11,206 nt of DNA from Spirogloea muscicola (GCA_009602725.1 WELB01000187.1:259275-270480), one strand, 5' to 3'. Positions 1 through 9,354 are shown, counted from the first letter of the stretch. Notes: generated by a model from the letters alone, not told the origin. Made by a program: numbers and translations.

Positions 1-335
1 CCCCCGCCTCCCACTCTCCTTCGCTCCTCCCCTATTCCGCTCTTCCCCCCCCCCGATGCCCTCCTTTCCCGATGCCACTTCTTCCTTCCGCCACGCCGCG
101 CCGCCGCCCACCTCCCTCCTCGCCCCCCTCCCTCCGTCGCTCCGGGCCCACAGGCGTGCCCCTCGGGCCCGCAGACCCGGTGTTTGCCCGGGCAACAGGG
201 AAACAGCTGGCTCCGCCGGAAGGCCCTGTGGGCTGCACACAGGGGGTCCCTGGAGGCCCGCCTGAGGCCCCCGCCTGTTGTACGGCAGCCTGACAGGTGG
301 CCGCGACCGGGGCAGGTGTCACCTCCTCCACCTTA
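1..335 (+). other. Pyrimidine-rich tract followed by a GC-rich, possibly exonic stretch
   Basis: Bases 1-150 are strongly C/T-rich, much like intron 4 of the kinase gene (5997-6176), and end in acceptor-like CACAG (to 164) and CGCAG (to 174). After these, two frames stay open. One (176- to TAA near 332) includes SWLRRKALWAAHRGSLEARL and the other (to TGA at 291-293) includes ATGKQLAPPEGPVGCTQG. I recognise neither, so this may be the last exon of a gene lying to the left, or just GC-rich sequence. Confidence 0.25.
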
Positions 336-616
336 AGGCGACAAGCCTCAGGATCCGCAAGTGCAGCGGTGGAGGAACGTGACAAACGTGCCAAAACGTG
401 ATGCTCGGTCTCCAATGGGCGAGTGGTCTCTCTTCCCAAGTGGGCACTGCCAGCCCTTTGAAACCCTACCTAGACACTGATATCCAGCATATATGAGAAG
501 TTGTGTCTTCCTTGTGGAGCCGGTCGGTGTACATGATGCAATCAACTGAATAAGCAACCAGGCAGAGTGGCCGTGGAAGGTCAGCCCCGAAGAGCTCATT
601 ATAGGGCAGTTGCTGT

Positions 617-748
617 GAGAAGAAGAAGGGCTCGCCCATTGAGAATATGGGCTGGAACAGCCAGCCCAAAAAAGAATGAACAGAGTACCAGTAGAGGGGG
701 GGGGAAGCCAGGCGAAGCCCTAAGGCGAAGCAGCAGAAATGACAAGCA
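617..748. repeat. Dispersed hairpin-bearing element, copy A
   Basis: Copy A aligns over most of its length with 3351-3470. Shared blocks are the AGAAGAAGG start, CGCCCATTGAG, the hairpin GGGCTGG-AACAG-CCAGCCC (649-667), CCCAAAAAAGAA, AGTAC and a G-run followed by CCAGG.GAAG and CTTAGG/CTAAGG. No flanking target duplication is evident. The family is not one I recognise. Confidence 0.65.
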
Positions 749-774
749 CACCACCTGTGAGAGGCCACCCCCAG

Positions 775-835
775 AAAAAGAAGAAGTGGCACTCCCAATG
801 GGGGCAAGGGCTGCGAAAAGCCAGCCCAAAAAGAC
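775..835. repeat. Dispersed hairpin-bearing element, partial copy C
   Basis: This is a shorter, diverged copy about 100 bases from copy A in the same orientation. It keeps AGAAGAAG, CCCAATG and the hairpin arms GGGCTG (808-813) and CAGCCC (822-827), followed by AAAAAGA. The part after the hairpin does not match the other copies. Confidence 0.5.
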
Positions 836-2500
836 TTAACATAAAAGATAAGACGCGCGGTGCGCACGAGATGAAAGCGAGGCGAATTCAAGCAATACGT
901 TGTTTCAGGCACAAAACTAGTGCAAAAATGTGGCTACATGAAATGAAGCCCTATAAAGAATGAAGAAGGTCTGATATGGCCGTAAGGCGCTGGCTTCTCC
1001 CAGCCACCAGTCAATTCGGCCGCGCTTTTCCAAGGCGCATAGGAGTGGACGAGGTCGAAGCCTCAGCATGAAATGACAAGCCATTGACCTGGCCTGCGGA
1101 TAACCACAGCAGGGGAGGAAGTCGCTCGTCAGGAGGACTCCAAAGGAGTTGATGGCTGTTAAATGACCTACCCCGCTAGCAGTGCACAGCAACCAATGGA
1201 AGACGTCAGTGCCAGCAAAGGCCGCCCGCCCGTCGTAGAATAGCCGCGACCACGCGCCTATGCCAGCCCGATAGCTCAGAGGCAGCACCCGAGATTGCGC
1301 AAAGAGGGGGCAAGTGTTGCCGAGGAGGCATGGAAACCCAACCATACTTGCTCAAGGGAGAAATTCGCACACCCCGCCTGTGAACCAGAATGAAGCACTT
1401 GCTTCTCATGACCATATGATCTCCATCTACTGCTGTGCTCAACGATGAGTAGCCCTGTGCGCCACCTACATCCTGCCACATTGATGTAATCGTCACAGTG
1501 CGCTGGCTTCGACTAATCACAGTATTTGAAAAGACAAAAGAATCGCTCCTTTCGAGGGTCAGGGACTGTTCATGGCCATAACTGTCCTATTGATTCAGTT
1601 GGATTGAAAAGGGGGCAGAATGGAACATTTAACAATAACGAGCCAAAAGGAAAGCATCCAGCGTCGGGGGCAACTTCCGCCTCCACGGCCGAGGAACTGC
1701 ACTCGTCTGAGCAGTAGCGAGGCAAACTGCCACAGTCGTCGAAACTGACGAATATTGATCTCTGACAAACGTGACAGAGTGGTAGAAGACCTCTGGCAGG
1801 TGGAGCGCTGCTCTAGGCCATGGCCCTGCTTCCTTCACTAGTGGCAACTTTCTACCTTGCAGGCACCTACTCGCGCACTACAAGTCCAACACATTTGCAG
1901 CTTGGCAGCGCAGGGCCGACGCCTTTCATGGTAAGCGTAATGCCTTATGCCAATTGGCTATTTCTGCGACTGAAGTGGATACAACTCGATAAGAAGAAAA
2001 GAGAACAAACGGCAGTTTCTGCATGAGCAAGATTACTACGACCACGGAAACACCCAGGGATGTTGCGAATCTCGTTCACTGGAAAGTTGTATTTACAACT
2101 GTATTGACGATAACCCACACATGACTTGTGTTACTTTGAGCAAACCACAGGCTCGAAGTCACTTTCAACGGCCACCCTGAGGCCGTATGCTTGCATCATG
2201 CGTCAGTACTGTCAACATTAGGTCAAGGGCGTCTTCCCACATCGTTCAGTCAAAACCAACTTGGGCCCAACTCATGTCATAGTGTTTTGGTCGTGCTTGT
2301 TATTTGCTCTACTACTCCGTAATGCACTTATCTCCAATTCTAGCAAGCCGCCACTGAACTGGTACCTGTGAGTCGAGTAGGGAGTTGCAGCGTGGCACCA
2401 GGCATCATGGGCTGCTCTGAAAATTTCCTCTACGATGCTACTTTGGAAAGCTAGTCGTACACTAGGACAGTATGTACCTTGACGTTGATAACGAGAGCTC

Positions 2501-2539
2501 GTGGAGAACGTCATCGTGGAGAACGTGGAGAACGTCATC
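2501..2539. repeat. Short minisatellite of GTGGAGAAC(GTCATC) units
   Basis: Units of 15, 9 and 15 bases, GTGGAGAACGTCATC, GTGGAGAAC and GTGGAGAACGTCATC, lie in tandem. All are multiples of three, but I see no coding region around them. Confidence 0.85.
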
Positions 2540-2672
2540 ACATACCTTCATGCTGTGGAATCAAGCTTTCCAGTCTTTCTAATTAGACTGTAAGGTGTAC
2601 TTTCACACCGTTTCCTTTTGTCCGTCCTATCCAAGTGCTTCGATTTCATCCGTTTAGTACCTGTATCATATT

Positions 2673-2808
2673 CTGCCAAAGTGCACCTACACTATCTTCA
2701 ATCTCATGGTGGGTATGACGAATATTGCATGCATTAGGAACTGCCAAAGTGCACCTACACTATCTTCAATCTCATGGTGGGTATGACGAATATTGCATGC
2801 ATTAGGAA
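2673..2808. repeat. Perfect 68-bp tandem duplication
   Basis: Bases 2673-2740 and 2741-2808 are identical copies, both beginning CTGCCAAAGTGCACCTACAC and ending GCATTAGGAA. The absence of differences in non-coding sequence points to a recent duplication or an assembly artefact. Confidence 0.95.
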
Positions 2809-3350
2809 GTGGACACGTCCTCTTTACATGTAAAAGCTAAGACTATCACATGATTGTATGCTCACAATTTGCCTTGCCTTGATAGCACCTACACCCAAAT
2901 TGGAGACAAGTCGGAGTTGTACTTCTGTAAGTGCTCATGATAGGGTCAGAGTTTTGCCAATGTAACCACCATGACCCAAGCTCTGCCCTTTGTCACTTAT
3001 TACTAACAATGTGGCTCTGTCAAGCGCCACTACTACGAGCTCTAAAAGTCTGCCCTGCTGGCTTTAGCACCAGTCCAATATCTAGTACTCGATATGCAGC
3101 ATGCTCTTATCCTTGGACTAGCCGCAATTTCAATTGAAGGCATCGCGTGCCAAGTTCTGCCGTTGCCGCCTTATTTGTACTCCGAGCACAGTCGCATACG
3201 TTTTCTCCACTCTTCCTGGAAGAGTCTTTCTTCTTGTCAGAGAGTGCTTCTGAGAAGCTGGAAGGTGTGCAGGTCGAGATGACAGGATGGAGAAGTCTTG
3301 GAACAACAAGTAAGGACCTCCTACATCACTCGACTTGGTCTGGGTAATTG
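2809..3350. other. Non-genic stretch between repeats
   Basis: The short overlapping frames here (for example 2931-3137 and 3094-3282 on the + strand) show no domain or splice structure I can support. I see no RNA gene or conserved motif. Confidence 0.5.
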
Positions 3351-3470
3351 GTAGAAGAAGGGGCCGCCCATTGAGGATAGGGGCTGGAAAAGCCAGCCCA
3401 AAAAAGAAAAACAAAGTACGAGAAGGGGGCCAGGGGAAGCGCTTAGGAAAACAAGCACAAAAAGAAACAA
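3351..3470. repeat. Dispersed hairpin-bearing element, copy B
   Basis: Copy B is in the same orientation as copy A, 2.7 kb away. Its hairpin GGGCTGG-AAAAG-CCAGCCC (3381-3399) keeps both arms intact while the loop differs. The end is A-rich (ACAAAAAGAAACAAAG), which would fit a small retroposon, but no RNA-polymerase-III boxes are clear. Confidence 0.65.
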
Positions 3471-3486
3471 AGCAGCTACGAAGCAC

Positions 3487-3717
3487 TCAGTAACCCCGGC
3501 TAAGCAGCCTCAGGTCAGAGAAGCTGGGCTCCTGGAAGCGGGTCCCCTGGCCAGAGCCGGAGGCAGCAGCGAGGACTCTGCCGGCACGCAGGTGCAGCTC
3601 GCGGGCCGTTAACCTCTGCAACGAGACGGCCAAGCGCACACGGTACACCTGCGCTAGCGACCCGGCTGCAGGAAAGTCCAAGAGAGTCTTGTAGGTTTTC
3701 ATGATAGCCATGCGCAA
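3487..3717. other. GC-rich coding-like patch, strand undecided
   Basis: Composition changes sharply after repeat copy B. On the - strand a frame with an acceptor-like CTCGTTGCAG near 3625 continues through RLTARELHLRAGRVLAAAS to a stop near 3490. On the + strand another frame includes KLGSWKRVPWPEPEAAAR and LCNETAKRTRYTCASD before a stop near 3690. Neither resembles a known family. It may be a small exon of an unrecognised gene or part of the kinase promoter. Confidence 0.2.
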
Positions 3718-3739
3718 AAGTTACGCAGTCAAAGTCACC

Positions 3740-4244
3740 GGACCCAGCTCTCTGTTTACTTGGTGGCGTATTCGTCTCTCCACAGTTGCTTCTGGAGCTG
3801 CAGAAGGTGGTAGGGCAAAAGAGGCTCAGGAGTGTGCAAAGAGGCGGCCATTTGACCACGAGAATGAAGCTCCGTGACTGAAACGGTTGGGCCCAACAAA
3901 ATGGGTCGCCCAATGCTTGTTGGGACAGCTCGAAGTCAGCAGGGCCCAAGTCAAGGGCCCATGGTTGACTTTGACGTGGAAGTCCCAGGAAGTTGCCCCG
4001 CGCCTCCGGCCGGGGGTCGTCGCTGACCCACGTGCGCCGCCCCGCTCCTCGGGCTCCACCGTGGCGGAGCTTGGAGCCACCACGTGGCAGGTCCACCTCG
4101 ACGTCGCCTGGTTTTCCGCGCTAAGCGACAAGATTGTATGGCGCACGTGCGGAACAAGTGGCAGCCCGGGAGGCTTCCTGGAACGGCCGCCCGCGCCGCC
4201 GCGGGGGAGGAGGGAGGGGGGGGGCGGGGCGAGGGGCTGGTATN

Positions 4245-4335
<91 letters not shown>

Positions 4336-4837
4336 CTGTGTCTGTGAGCACCCTCGCTTGCGTCTGAGTTGCTGGCGCCGCTTGCTCGCCAGATCCCGAC
4401 GCGCTGCGCAGCTGGGTGCCTTCTCCTGGCGCAGCCTAACGAGGATCTCCGGACCCAGCCCTCGCTGGCGGCCAAGCAGTCTTCGTCGAGCTCGCTTGAG
4501 GGTTTGCCCGCGAAAGCCACCGCTGCCGCTCGAAGCGAGGACGGTGGCTGGCAGCGCAGTGACCGTGGTGCTGGCGTAGCCGCAGCAGGACGTCCTGCCC
4601 CAATTGGGCGCAGCCGCTGCGGCCATCCAAACGACAAGCAGCCGGAGCATCGCCCATCGGTCGTCGGGACCAGGGTTGACAGAAGGCCGCCGCCAGTCGC
4701 TAGTGAATCATTGGCGACGCTTGCAAGCGGAGGAGGGTCGGCGAATGGAACGGGGGACGTCGTAGCTCGGCAGCCGAAGGCAGCTCGGAGCGTGGGACGC
4801 CACTGCCGCCACTGCCATCGCCAGGAATCGTTCTGAG
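3740..4837 (+). promoter_or_regulatory. GC-rich upstream region, probable promoter and 5' UTR of the kinase gene
   Basis: This stretch has no recognisable protein. Open frames exist on both strands, but they are low-complexity, run through the (TC)n repeat and resemble no family I know. Its GC-rich composition, its position immediately before the kinase gene and the CT microsatellite point to promoter and leader sequence. I see no clear TATA box and cannot place the transcription start. Confidence 0.35.
4245..4347 (+). repeat. (TC)n microsatellite grading into TG-rich repeat, beside an unresolved base
   Basis: About 42 uninterrupted TC units (4245-4329) follow a single N at 4244 and grade into TGTGTGTC-type sequence to about 4347. 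The N and the pure dinucleotide run suggest that the length is uncertain in the assembly. Long CT tracts are common in plant promoters and 5' UTRs, and this one lies about 490 bases before the proposed kinase start. Long Ser-Leu or Arg-Glu translations across it are artefacts of the repeat. Confidence 0.95.
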
Positions 4838-6692
4838 ATGATGGATCTCGTGGAGCCATACTCCCGCGGGCCACAGAAGGTACCGCCAGCGGTGCTCTGA
4901 CAGTGGGCTCCGTCGCTTTTGGGGCTGCGAGTGGCTTTGAGCGCTGCCCTACTGGTCGCTTGCGTCGTCCAGACCCGTCGAGACTGGCGAGGGCCCTCCC
5001 GACTGCTGCCGCCGCTGCAGCGATGGACGACGATGTCAACACTGACGTCGCGCTGTGACGGGCAATGGCACTAACCACTGACGTCACGCTGTAATGGCAC
5101 CAGGTTCTTGTGGGTGTGAAGATCAAGTGTCGGGGGCGCGGGGTGTGGCCGGCGTCGCCCTTGCCGGCGGCCTCGCCGGCTGCGGCGGCAGCGGCGCAGG
5201 GCTACCACCTCACCGACGAGAGCAAGGAGCTGCTGCAGTACGCCCTGGCGCACCTCGTGCGGCCGCGCGACACCATTGTCGCCACCTATGTTGTGCAGTG
5301 CGTCGTTAGCCCTGGTGAGCCCATCACTGTCTGCTTGATGTTGTCTTCTCTCTCAGCTGCACTAATCACTTCCGTGGGTCCAATACCTTAGCCTCTTCAA
5401 GTTGTAGTCAGGCTGGTTGTATGCCGCCCTTACTTGAAGTCCCGCAGATTCATGGCCTGTGCCAAGCCGCATGGCTGTGATGCACGCCTCTGTACTGCTT
5501 GGCACTTATGCCACAGGCATAAGCCCACATGAAATCCGACTTGTAACATGCGAGACTCTGCTGCATAGCAGATGGCCACAAGCGACCAGTGTCGGCCGTG
5601 GCGCCTGCGGTCCTCGTGGAGCAGCTCCGCTCGCTCGAGGCCGTTCTCAGCAAGCTCCTCTTTCCCGTCGTACACCACTTTGGCGTCAAGCAGGTGCCCC
5701 GGTGCCGCACCTGCCAAACAAGATTGGCAGCTTTTCTGAAGAACCTTGAGGAATCTCATAGTTGAAGGCTTCAAGCATCAGCACCAGAAGCTGTTCAAGC
5801 ATTACCACTAGAGAAGCTGATGCTCGACAAGCTGATGCCTGACAAGCGGCGTGGTCGTGATGCGCGGCCTGCAGGTGTACGTGGAGCCGAGGGTGGTGCA
5901 CGCGAACGAGGCCCGCGTGGCGCTGGCGGAGGAGGCGCTCTCGCAGCGCGTCGCCGAGGTCCTCGTGGGCACCTCGGGCCGGCGCGGCCGCACTGGGTGA
6001 GCACCTCCCTCCCCCATCTGTGATGGAGCTCCTGCTCTCCCCCCTCTCTCGCTCTCCTCTGCCTTGCTCCCCCTCTCCCACCTCCCTCTACTCTTCATAA
6101 GCTGTGATGAGGCTCATGCTCTTCCCCCTCCCTCCCTCCTCCTCTCCTCCTGTCTCGCTCCTCCTCCCTCTGGCAGGCAGCTGCAGGGCCCAGGGAGCTT
6201 CTGCATGGCCAGCCTGCCGCCGACTAGCACCGTCACAGTCGTCAAGAGCGGCGGCCAGATGGTGCTGTGCTCGCCGGGCGAGGCCGCGGGCGGCGTGCGC
6301 CCGCAGGAGGTCCCCTGGGACGCCGCGTCGACGACGCCGAGCCCCAATGGACCAGCCCAGGAGCGCCAGCGCTCCCCGCAGTCCATCTCCCCCACCATCC
6401 TCGCGCCCCTGCGGCTCGCGTCCCGCTTCGTCTCTCGCCGCAGCAGCAGCCAGGAGGCGGCCAGGGACCTGGCGAGGGACTCGGCTGTGGATGGCAGCGG
6501 CTGCGGCGAGGTCGTGAACCCTGCACGGGGGGCAGCTCCCGACGTAGCGGCACTGCCAGCTGAGGCCGGCGAAGGCGAGGTGCCGCTTCGGCGGAGCCGA
6601 AGCAAGTTGCTGCGCCGCTCGTCGGGAGGATCCAGCGAATTCCCGCAGGGCACCGGCGACGTGCTGCAAGGGGATCCCAGCAACAACGGCAA

Positions 6693-6734
<42 letters not shown>

Positions 6735-9354
6735 AGGCAGCGGCGGCAGTGGCGGCAGTGGCGGCGCCGGCGGAGGTGGTAATGGTGGCGGCGGTAGAGG
6801 TGGTGCTGGTGGCGGCAACCTCCGGCTGCAGGAGCTAAGGCTGCAGTCCTTCCTCTCGGCAGTGTCAGACCTGCCATCGCCGCCGCATTCGCCAGCATTC
6901 GCCAACGTGCCGGGCCGCGGCGAGAGCCCGCCGGCGTCGCCGTTCACGTCGACAGCGTCGACGCCGCGCTCCGGCGCCAGTGCCGACGGCGGGTCGCCGG
7001 CGCGGTCGGTGGGCGAGAGCGCCATCAGCCTCAGCAGCCCGCCGCAGAAGCTCTTCTGGCCGTCAGGCAGGCAGCCGCCGCCAGTGTTCCCGTACGAGGA
7101 GCTTGCCGCTGCCACCGGTGGCTTCGCCGAGCACAACATAATCGGCACCGGGAGATGCGCCGTCGTGTACCGCGGCGAGACGCCTGGAGGCCTCGAGATA
7201 GCTGTTAAGCGCATACGGCGCGGCGGGCGGCCCGAGGACCTGCCGCAGCAGCTCAAGGAGATGCGCACGGAGGTCAAGATCCTCGGGCGCGTCCACCACC
7301 GCAGCGTGCTCGCACTCCGCGGCTGCTGCGTGCACCGCCGCGAGTGCCTCCTCGTCTTCGACTACGTTCCCAACGGCCCCCTCAGCGAGTATCTCGCAGG
7401 TGCGGCCTGCGCTTTGATTTCTTCAGTGCCACTATGTCCAAGACCCACAGCACTTCTGGAGCTTGTGGAGTGTGGAGGCCTCATTGAGCAGAACCATGAC
7501 CAGTTGCTCTATGCTGAGATCTAAGTTTCTTCTTGATGCTCATGTACATGTCGTACCCATGTAATGCTTGTGCCTACAGCTCGCGCTGCAGCAATTATTG
7601 CTTGTGTCTGAAGGTGGTGCAGTAGTGCCTGCCTCAAGCACTAGCCCCGACAATATCTAAGTGTGGTTGGTTGTACAACTCTGCTGTGTCGCAGACCCCA
7701 CGCGGCCACGCCTGCCGTGGAGTGCGAGGCAGCGGATTGCGCTCACAATGGCACGCACCATCCAGTACCTGCACGAGGCCCGCCGGCCGGTTATCATACA
7801 CCGCGATGTGAAGTCGGCCAACATTCTCCTCAACCAAGACCTCCAGCCCCTGGTATGTTAGTCACCTGACGTTTGTGTGTGTCTCACGTCCTCTCCCTTG
7901 AGTGTATAGCACTGCCCATGATCACAATATGAGCTTAAGGATCAAAGAGGAAAGTCGTCTATCAACAACATAGGAGCATTGAGGCTTGCCAGAGTGCTGC
8001 AGATTGACTAGGCGAGGCTTGGGGTTGGCATGCGTGCAGCTGACGGACTACGGCCTTGCAAAGCTCAAGCGGGACCATGAGGAGCATGTCAAATGCACCC
8101 ACACGCACGGCACCTTTGGGTAAGTACCCACTTTATACTTTCTATTACACAATCTGTATAAGCAGTGGCAGGACTTGCCGTCGTCTATCTTGAGAAGTGG
8201 TCGCTGAGTCATGAGTCCTTGGCTCTCGCAAGCAGCAGCAGGAGTCAACAAATTGTTCAAATTTGTAATGTGAGTGGAAATTCTTCTGAAGCATGCAGCA
8301 GCTCAAGGTAAAGATGAATACTGAACAGTGAGTGCTGAAGACGTGGATTGAGCATCCCTATGGCACGCAGCACTTTGCTCTTGGCATTTCTAGGAGCTGA
8401 CTTGTCCCACTCTGCTGTGGCTGCCAGGTACCTGGCCCCTGAGTACGTCGAGTCCGGCTTTGTTGACGAGAAGACAGATGTCTACGCCTTTGGCGTTGTC
8501 CTCTTTGAGCTCATCTCGGGAAAGCCGCCAGTCAACAGCCGTGGGGAGAGCCTTGTAGAATGGGTGCGCACATACACTTACCAGATAGCTATTCAGATTG
8601 CTGGCCTGGATTGTGCAGTTCACCTCCATTGCATTACCTGCAGGTCTGCTCACTACGATTGCTGCACTTATTATGCTGACAGGCTTGGGAGCTGAGGGAC
8701 GACAAGGACACGCTTGCTGACCCACGCCTGGAGGGCCAGTATAACCACTACCAGCTGCGCAGAATGATTGCAGCGGCAGCACTTTGCGTGCGCGTGGACC
8801 CCGCCAACCGCCCCACAATGCGAGAGGTGACTGCTGATGGCCTTGCCTTAGCGCCTGCTTATAGCCGTGATTGACATTATTGACAAAGTTATACATTGAA
8901 GAATCAGGTACTTCACAAGGCGTGCTTCGGCTTGCAGTACGTCATTCTCGCATCTACAATTGTAAACTGGATTGAAAGCACCACACATTTAGGCCATCAC
9001 TTAAAGAGTCTGCCAGCTGTATGCTTGCTTCTGCATTGTTCGTACTAAGGTCTGATTATTAATGAAATTGTCTGTTTGCACCTTGTTCTGAGCTGAACCA
9101 TGTCCCTACAGGCCTCCATGTCGGGTCCAGGATCAAGCTCTAGGATCAGGACTAGTGTGGGGTTCAGATTGCAACCCGAAGTGTCTGCTACTAATACTAT
9201 ACCCATCATTTTCCATGGCTTGCAGGTGGTAGGCTGGCTGGACAGGTCGCCAGTGCAGGGTTTTCACGTCGACAGCACTGCATTCCTGAGTCTACAAGGC
9301 CCAGGGTCAGCGCGCCACAGCTTTCCACCAGGGCATAGCAGCCTTGCTGAGTAA
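4838..9354 (+). CDS. USP-domain receptor-like cytoplasmic kinase (RLCK class VI type), ten exons
   Basis: I see a spliced gene with exons 4838-4879 (tentative), 5104-5314, 5572-5693, 5875-5996, 6177-7399, 7695-7852, 8040-8119, 8428-8563, 8683-8826 and 9226-9354. All introns are GT-AG, all phases agree, and the product is 788 residues ending in TAA. Residues 15-201 match a USP domain, 202-468 are a Ser/Pro/Gly-rich linker, and about 483-751 form a Ser/Thr kinase: loop GTGRCAVVY (489-), Lys510, Glu531, HRDVKSAN (609-), DYG (629-631), APE (656-658) and RPTM (741-744). There is no signal peptide or membrane segment, so a cytoplasmic enzyme transferring ATP phosphate to Ser/Thr is expected. In plants this family is linked to ROP-GTPase and stress signalling; that role is inferred here. 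Exon 1 is chosen because ATG at 4838 gives a phase-0 AAG|GTACC donor, while the frame of exon 2 meets a stop at 5092 without any ATG. Confidence is high for exons 2-10. Confidence 0.86.
4880..5103 (+). other. Proposed first intron with duplicated TGACGTC motifs
   Basis: The intron is bounded by AAG|GTACCG and CACCAG|GTTC and is phase 0 on both sides. Its 3' end lacks a good pyrimidine tract. Instead it holds an imperfect direct repeat, 5041-5071 and 5077-5100, both starting ACTGACGTC and ending AATGGCAC. The second copy contains the palindrome TGACGTCA (5079-5086), the core of bZIP/CRE-type sites. A regulatory role is only a suggestion. Confidence 0.4.
5104..6282 (+). other. USP domain coded across exons 2-5 of the kinase gene
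   Basis: The spliced product starts VLVGVK, then [20 protein letters not shown], the usual beta1-alpha1-beta2 opening of plant USP-kinase proteins. Exon 3 supplies the helix [20 protein letters not shown]. Exon 4 begins [20 protein letters not shown] and ends at the beta4 motif [10 protein letters not shown]. Exon 5 gives the last strands, [14 protein letters not shown]. Canonical ATP-binding USPs carry Gly-x2-Gly-x9-Gly-Ser/Thr. Here the stretch [18 protein letters not shown] is glycine-rich but its spacing is not exactly canonical, and the exon 4/5 junction splits it. An alanine-rich insert (roughly residues 28-44) sits between beta1 and helix 1. The domain is recognisable only after splicing, which supports the exon model. 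Confidence 0.8.
6697..6816 (+). repeat. GGC/GGT trinucleotide run coding a 40-residue glycine-rich linker
   Basis: In-frame GGC/GGT codons, with a few AGC, GCC, GTC and AAT codons, code residues 340-379, about 80% glycine. The first part is an almost pure GGC run and the later part is GGC-AGC and GGT-based, as in an older, interrupted microsatellite. It lies inside exon 5 between the USP and kinase domains and is expected to be disordered and variable in length between strains. Confidence 0.9.
7084..9246 (+). other. Protein kinase domain (Pelle/RLK type) over exons 5-10
   Basis: The juxta-domain motif [20 protein letters not shown] precedes a glycine loop whose third glycine is alanine. IAVKRI contains the ATP-anchoring Lys510, and Glu531 in EMRTEVKIL is the likely alpha-C partner. 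Exon 6 carries [13 protein letters not shown], an RD-type catalytic loop with Asp611 and Asn617. Exon 7 carries LTDYGLAKL. Exons 7-8 join as THGTFG-YLAPEY, and exon 8 has [15 protein letters not shown]. Exon 9 has DPRLEG and the conserved Arg741 in NRPTM, and exon 10 completes VVGWLD. The intron between exons 5 and 6 removes an in-frame interruption after SEYLA, which shows that splicing is needed for a complete domain. Catalytic activity is likely, with the Tyr630 change as the one caveat. Confidence 0.88.

Larger units (their letters stand above)
336..2500. other. Non-genic stretch without a supported gene
   Basis: Apart from repeat copies A and C, I see no supported gene. Open frames at 917-1345 and 1206-1520 (-) and 1526-1717 and 1820-2026 (+) overlap each other and match no family I know. 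Base composition drifts from mixed to AT-richer towards 2500. Old transposon debris is possible but no transposase, reverse transcriptase or terminal repeats are readable. Confidence 0.5.

Noticed and set aside
1265-1345. A tRNA-like A box (TAGCTCAGAGG) near 1272
   Set aside because: No matching B box, anticodon arm or acceptor stem could be found, so it is not called as a tRNA or a tRNA-derived SINE.
917-1520. Overlapping - strand frames of 142 and 104 residues
   Set aside because: They overlap one another in different frames and show no domain, no splice pattern and no similarity to transposon proteins that I can recognise.
3951-5126. Long - strand frame of 391 residues, and 3826-4650
   Set aside because: They run through the (TC)n tract as Arg-Glu repeats, are low-complexity elsewhere and overlap the proposed kinase start. 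They match nothing I know.
6114-7277. Long - strand frame of 387 residues opposite exon 5
   Set aside because: It is the antisense of a GC-rich exon; the proline run is the mirror of the coded glycine run, and the + strand carries the recognisable kinase motifs.
6064-7524. A single 486-residue open frame taken as an intact gene
   Set aside because: Its ATG lies in the pyrimidine-rich intron 4 and its end reads through the donor at 7400 into intron 5. The kinase domain would stop before the catalytic loop. It is exon 5 plus intron sequence.
8827-8874. Kinase reading through the exon 9 donor to the TGA at 8872
   Set aside because: This would end the kinase just after RPTMRE. Splicing to 9226 restores VVGWLD in phase, as expected for the end of the domain, although an intron-retaining short form cannot be excluded.
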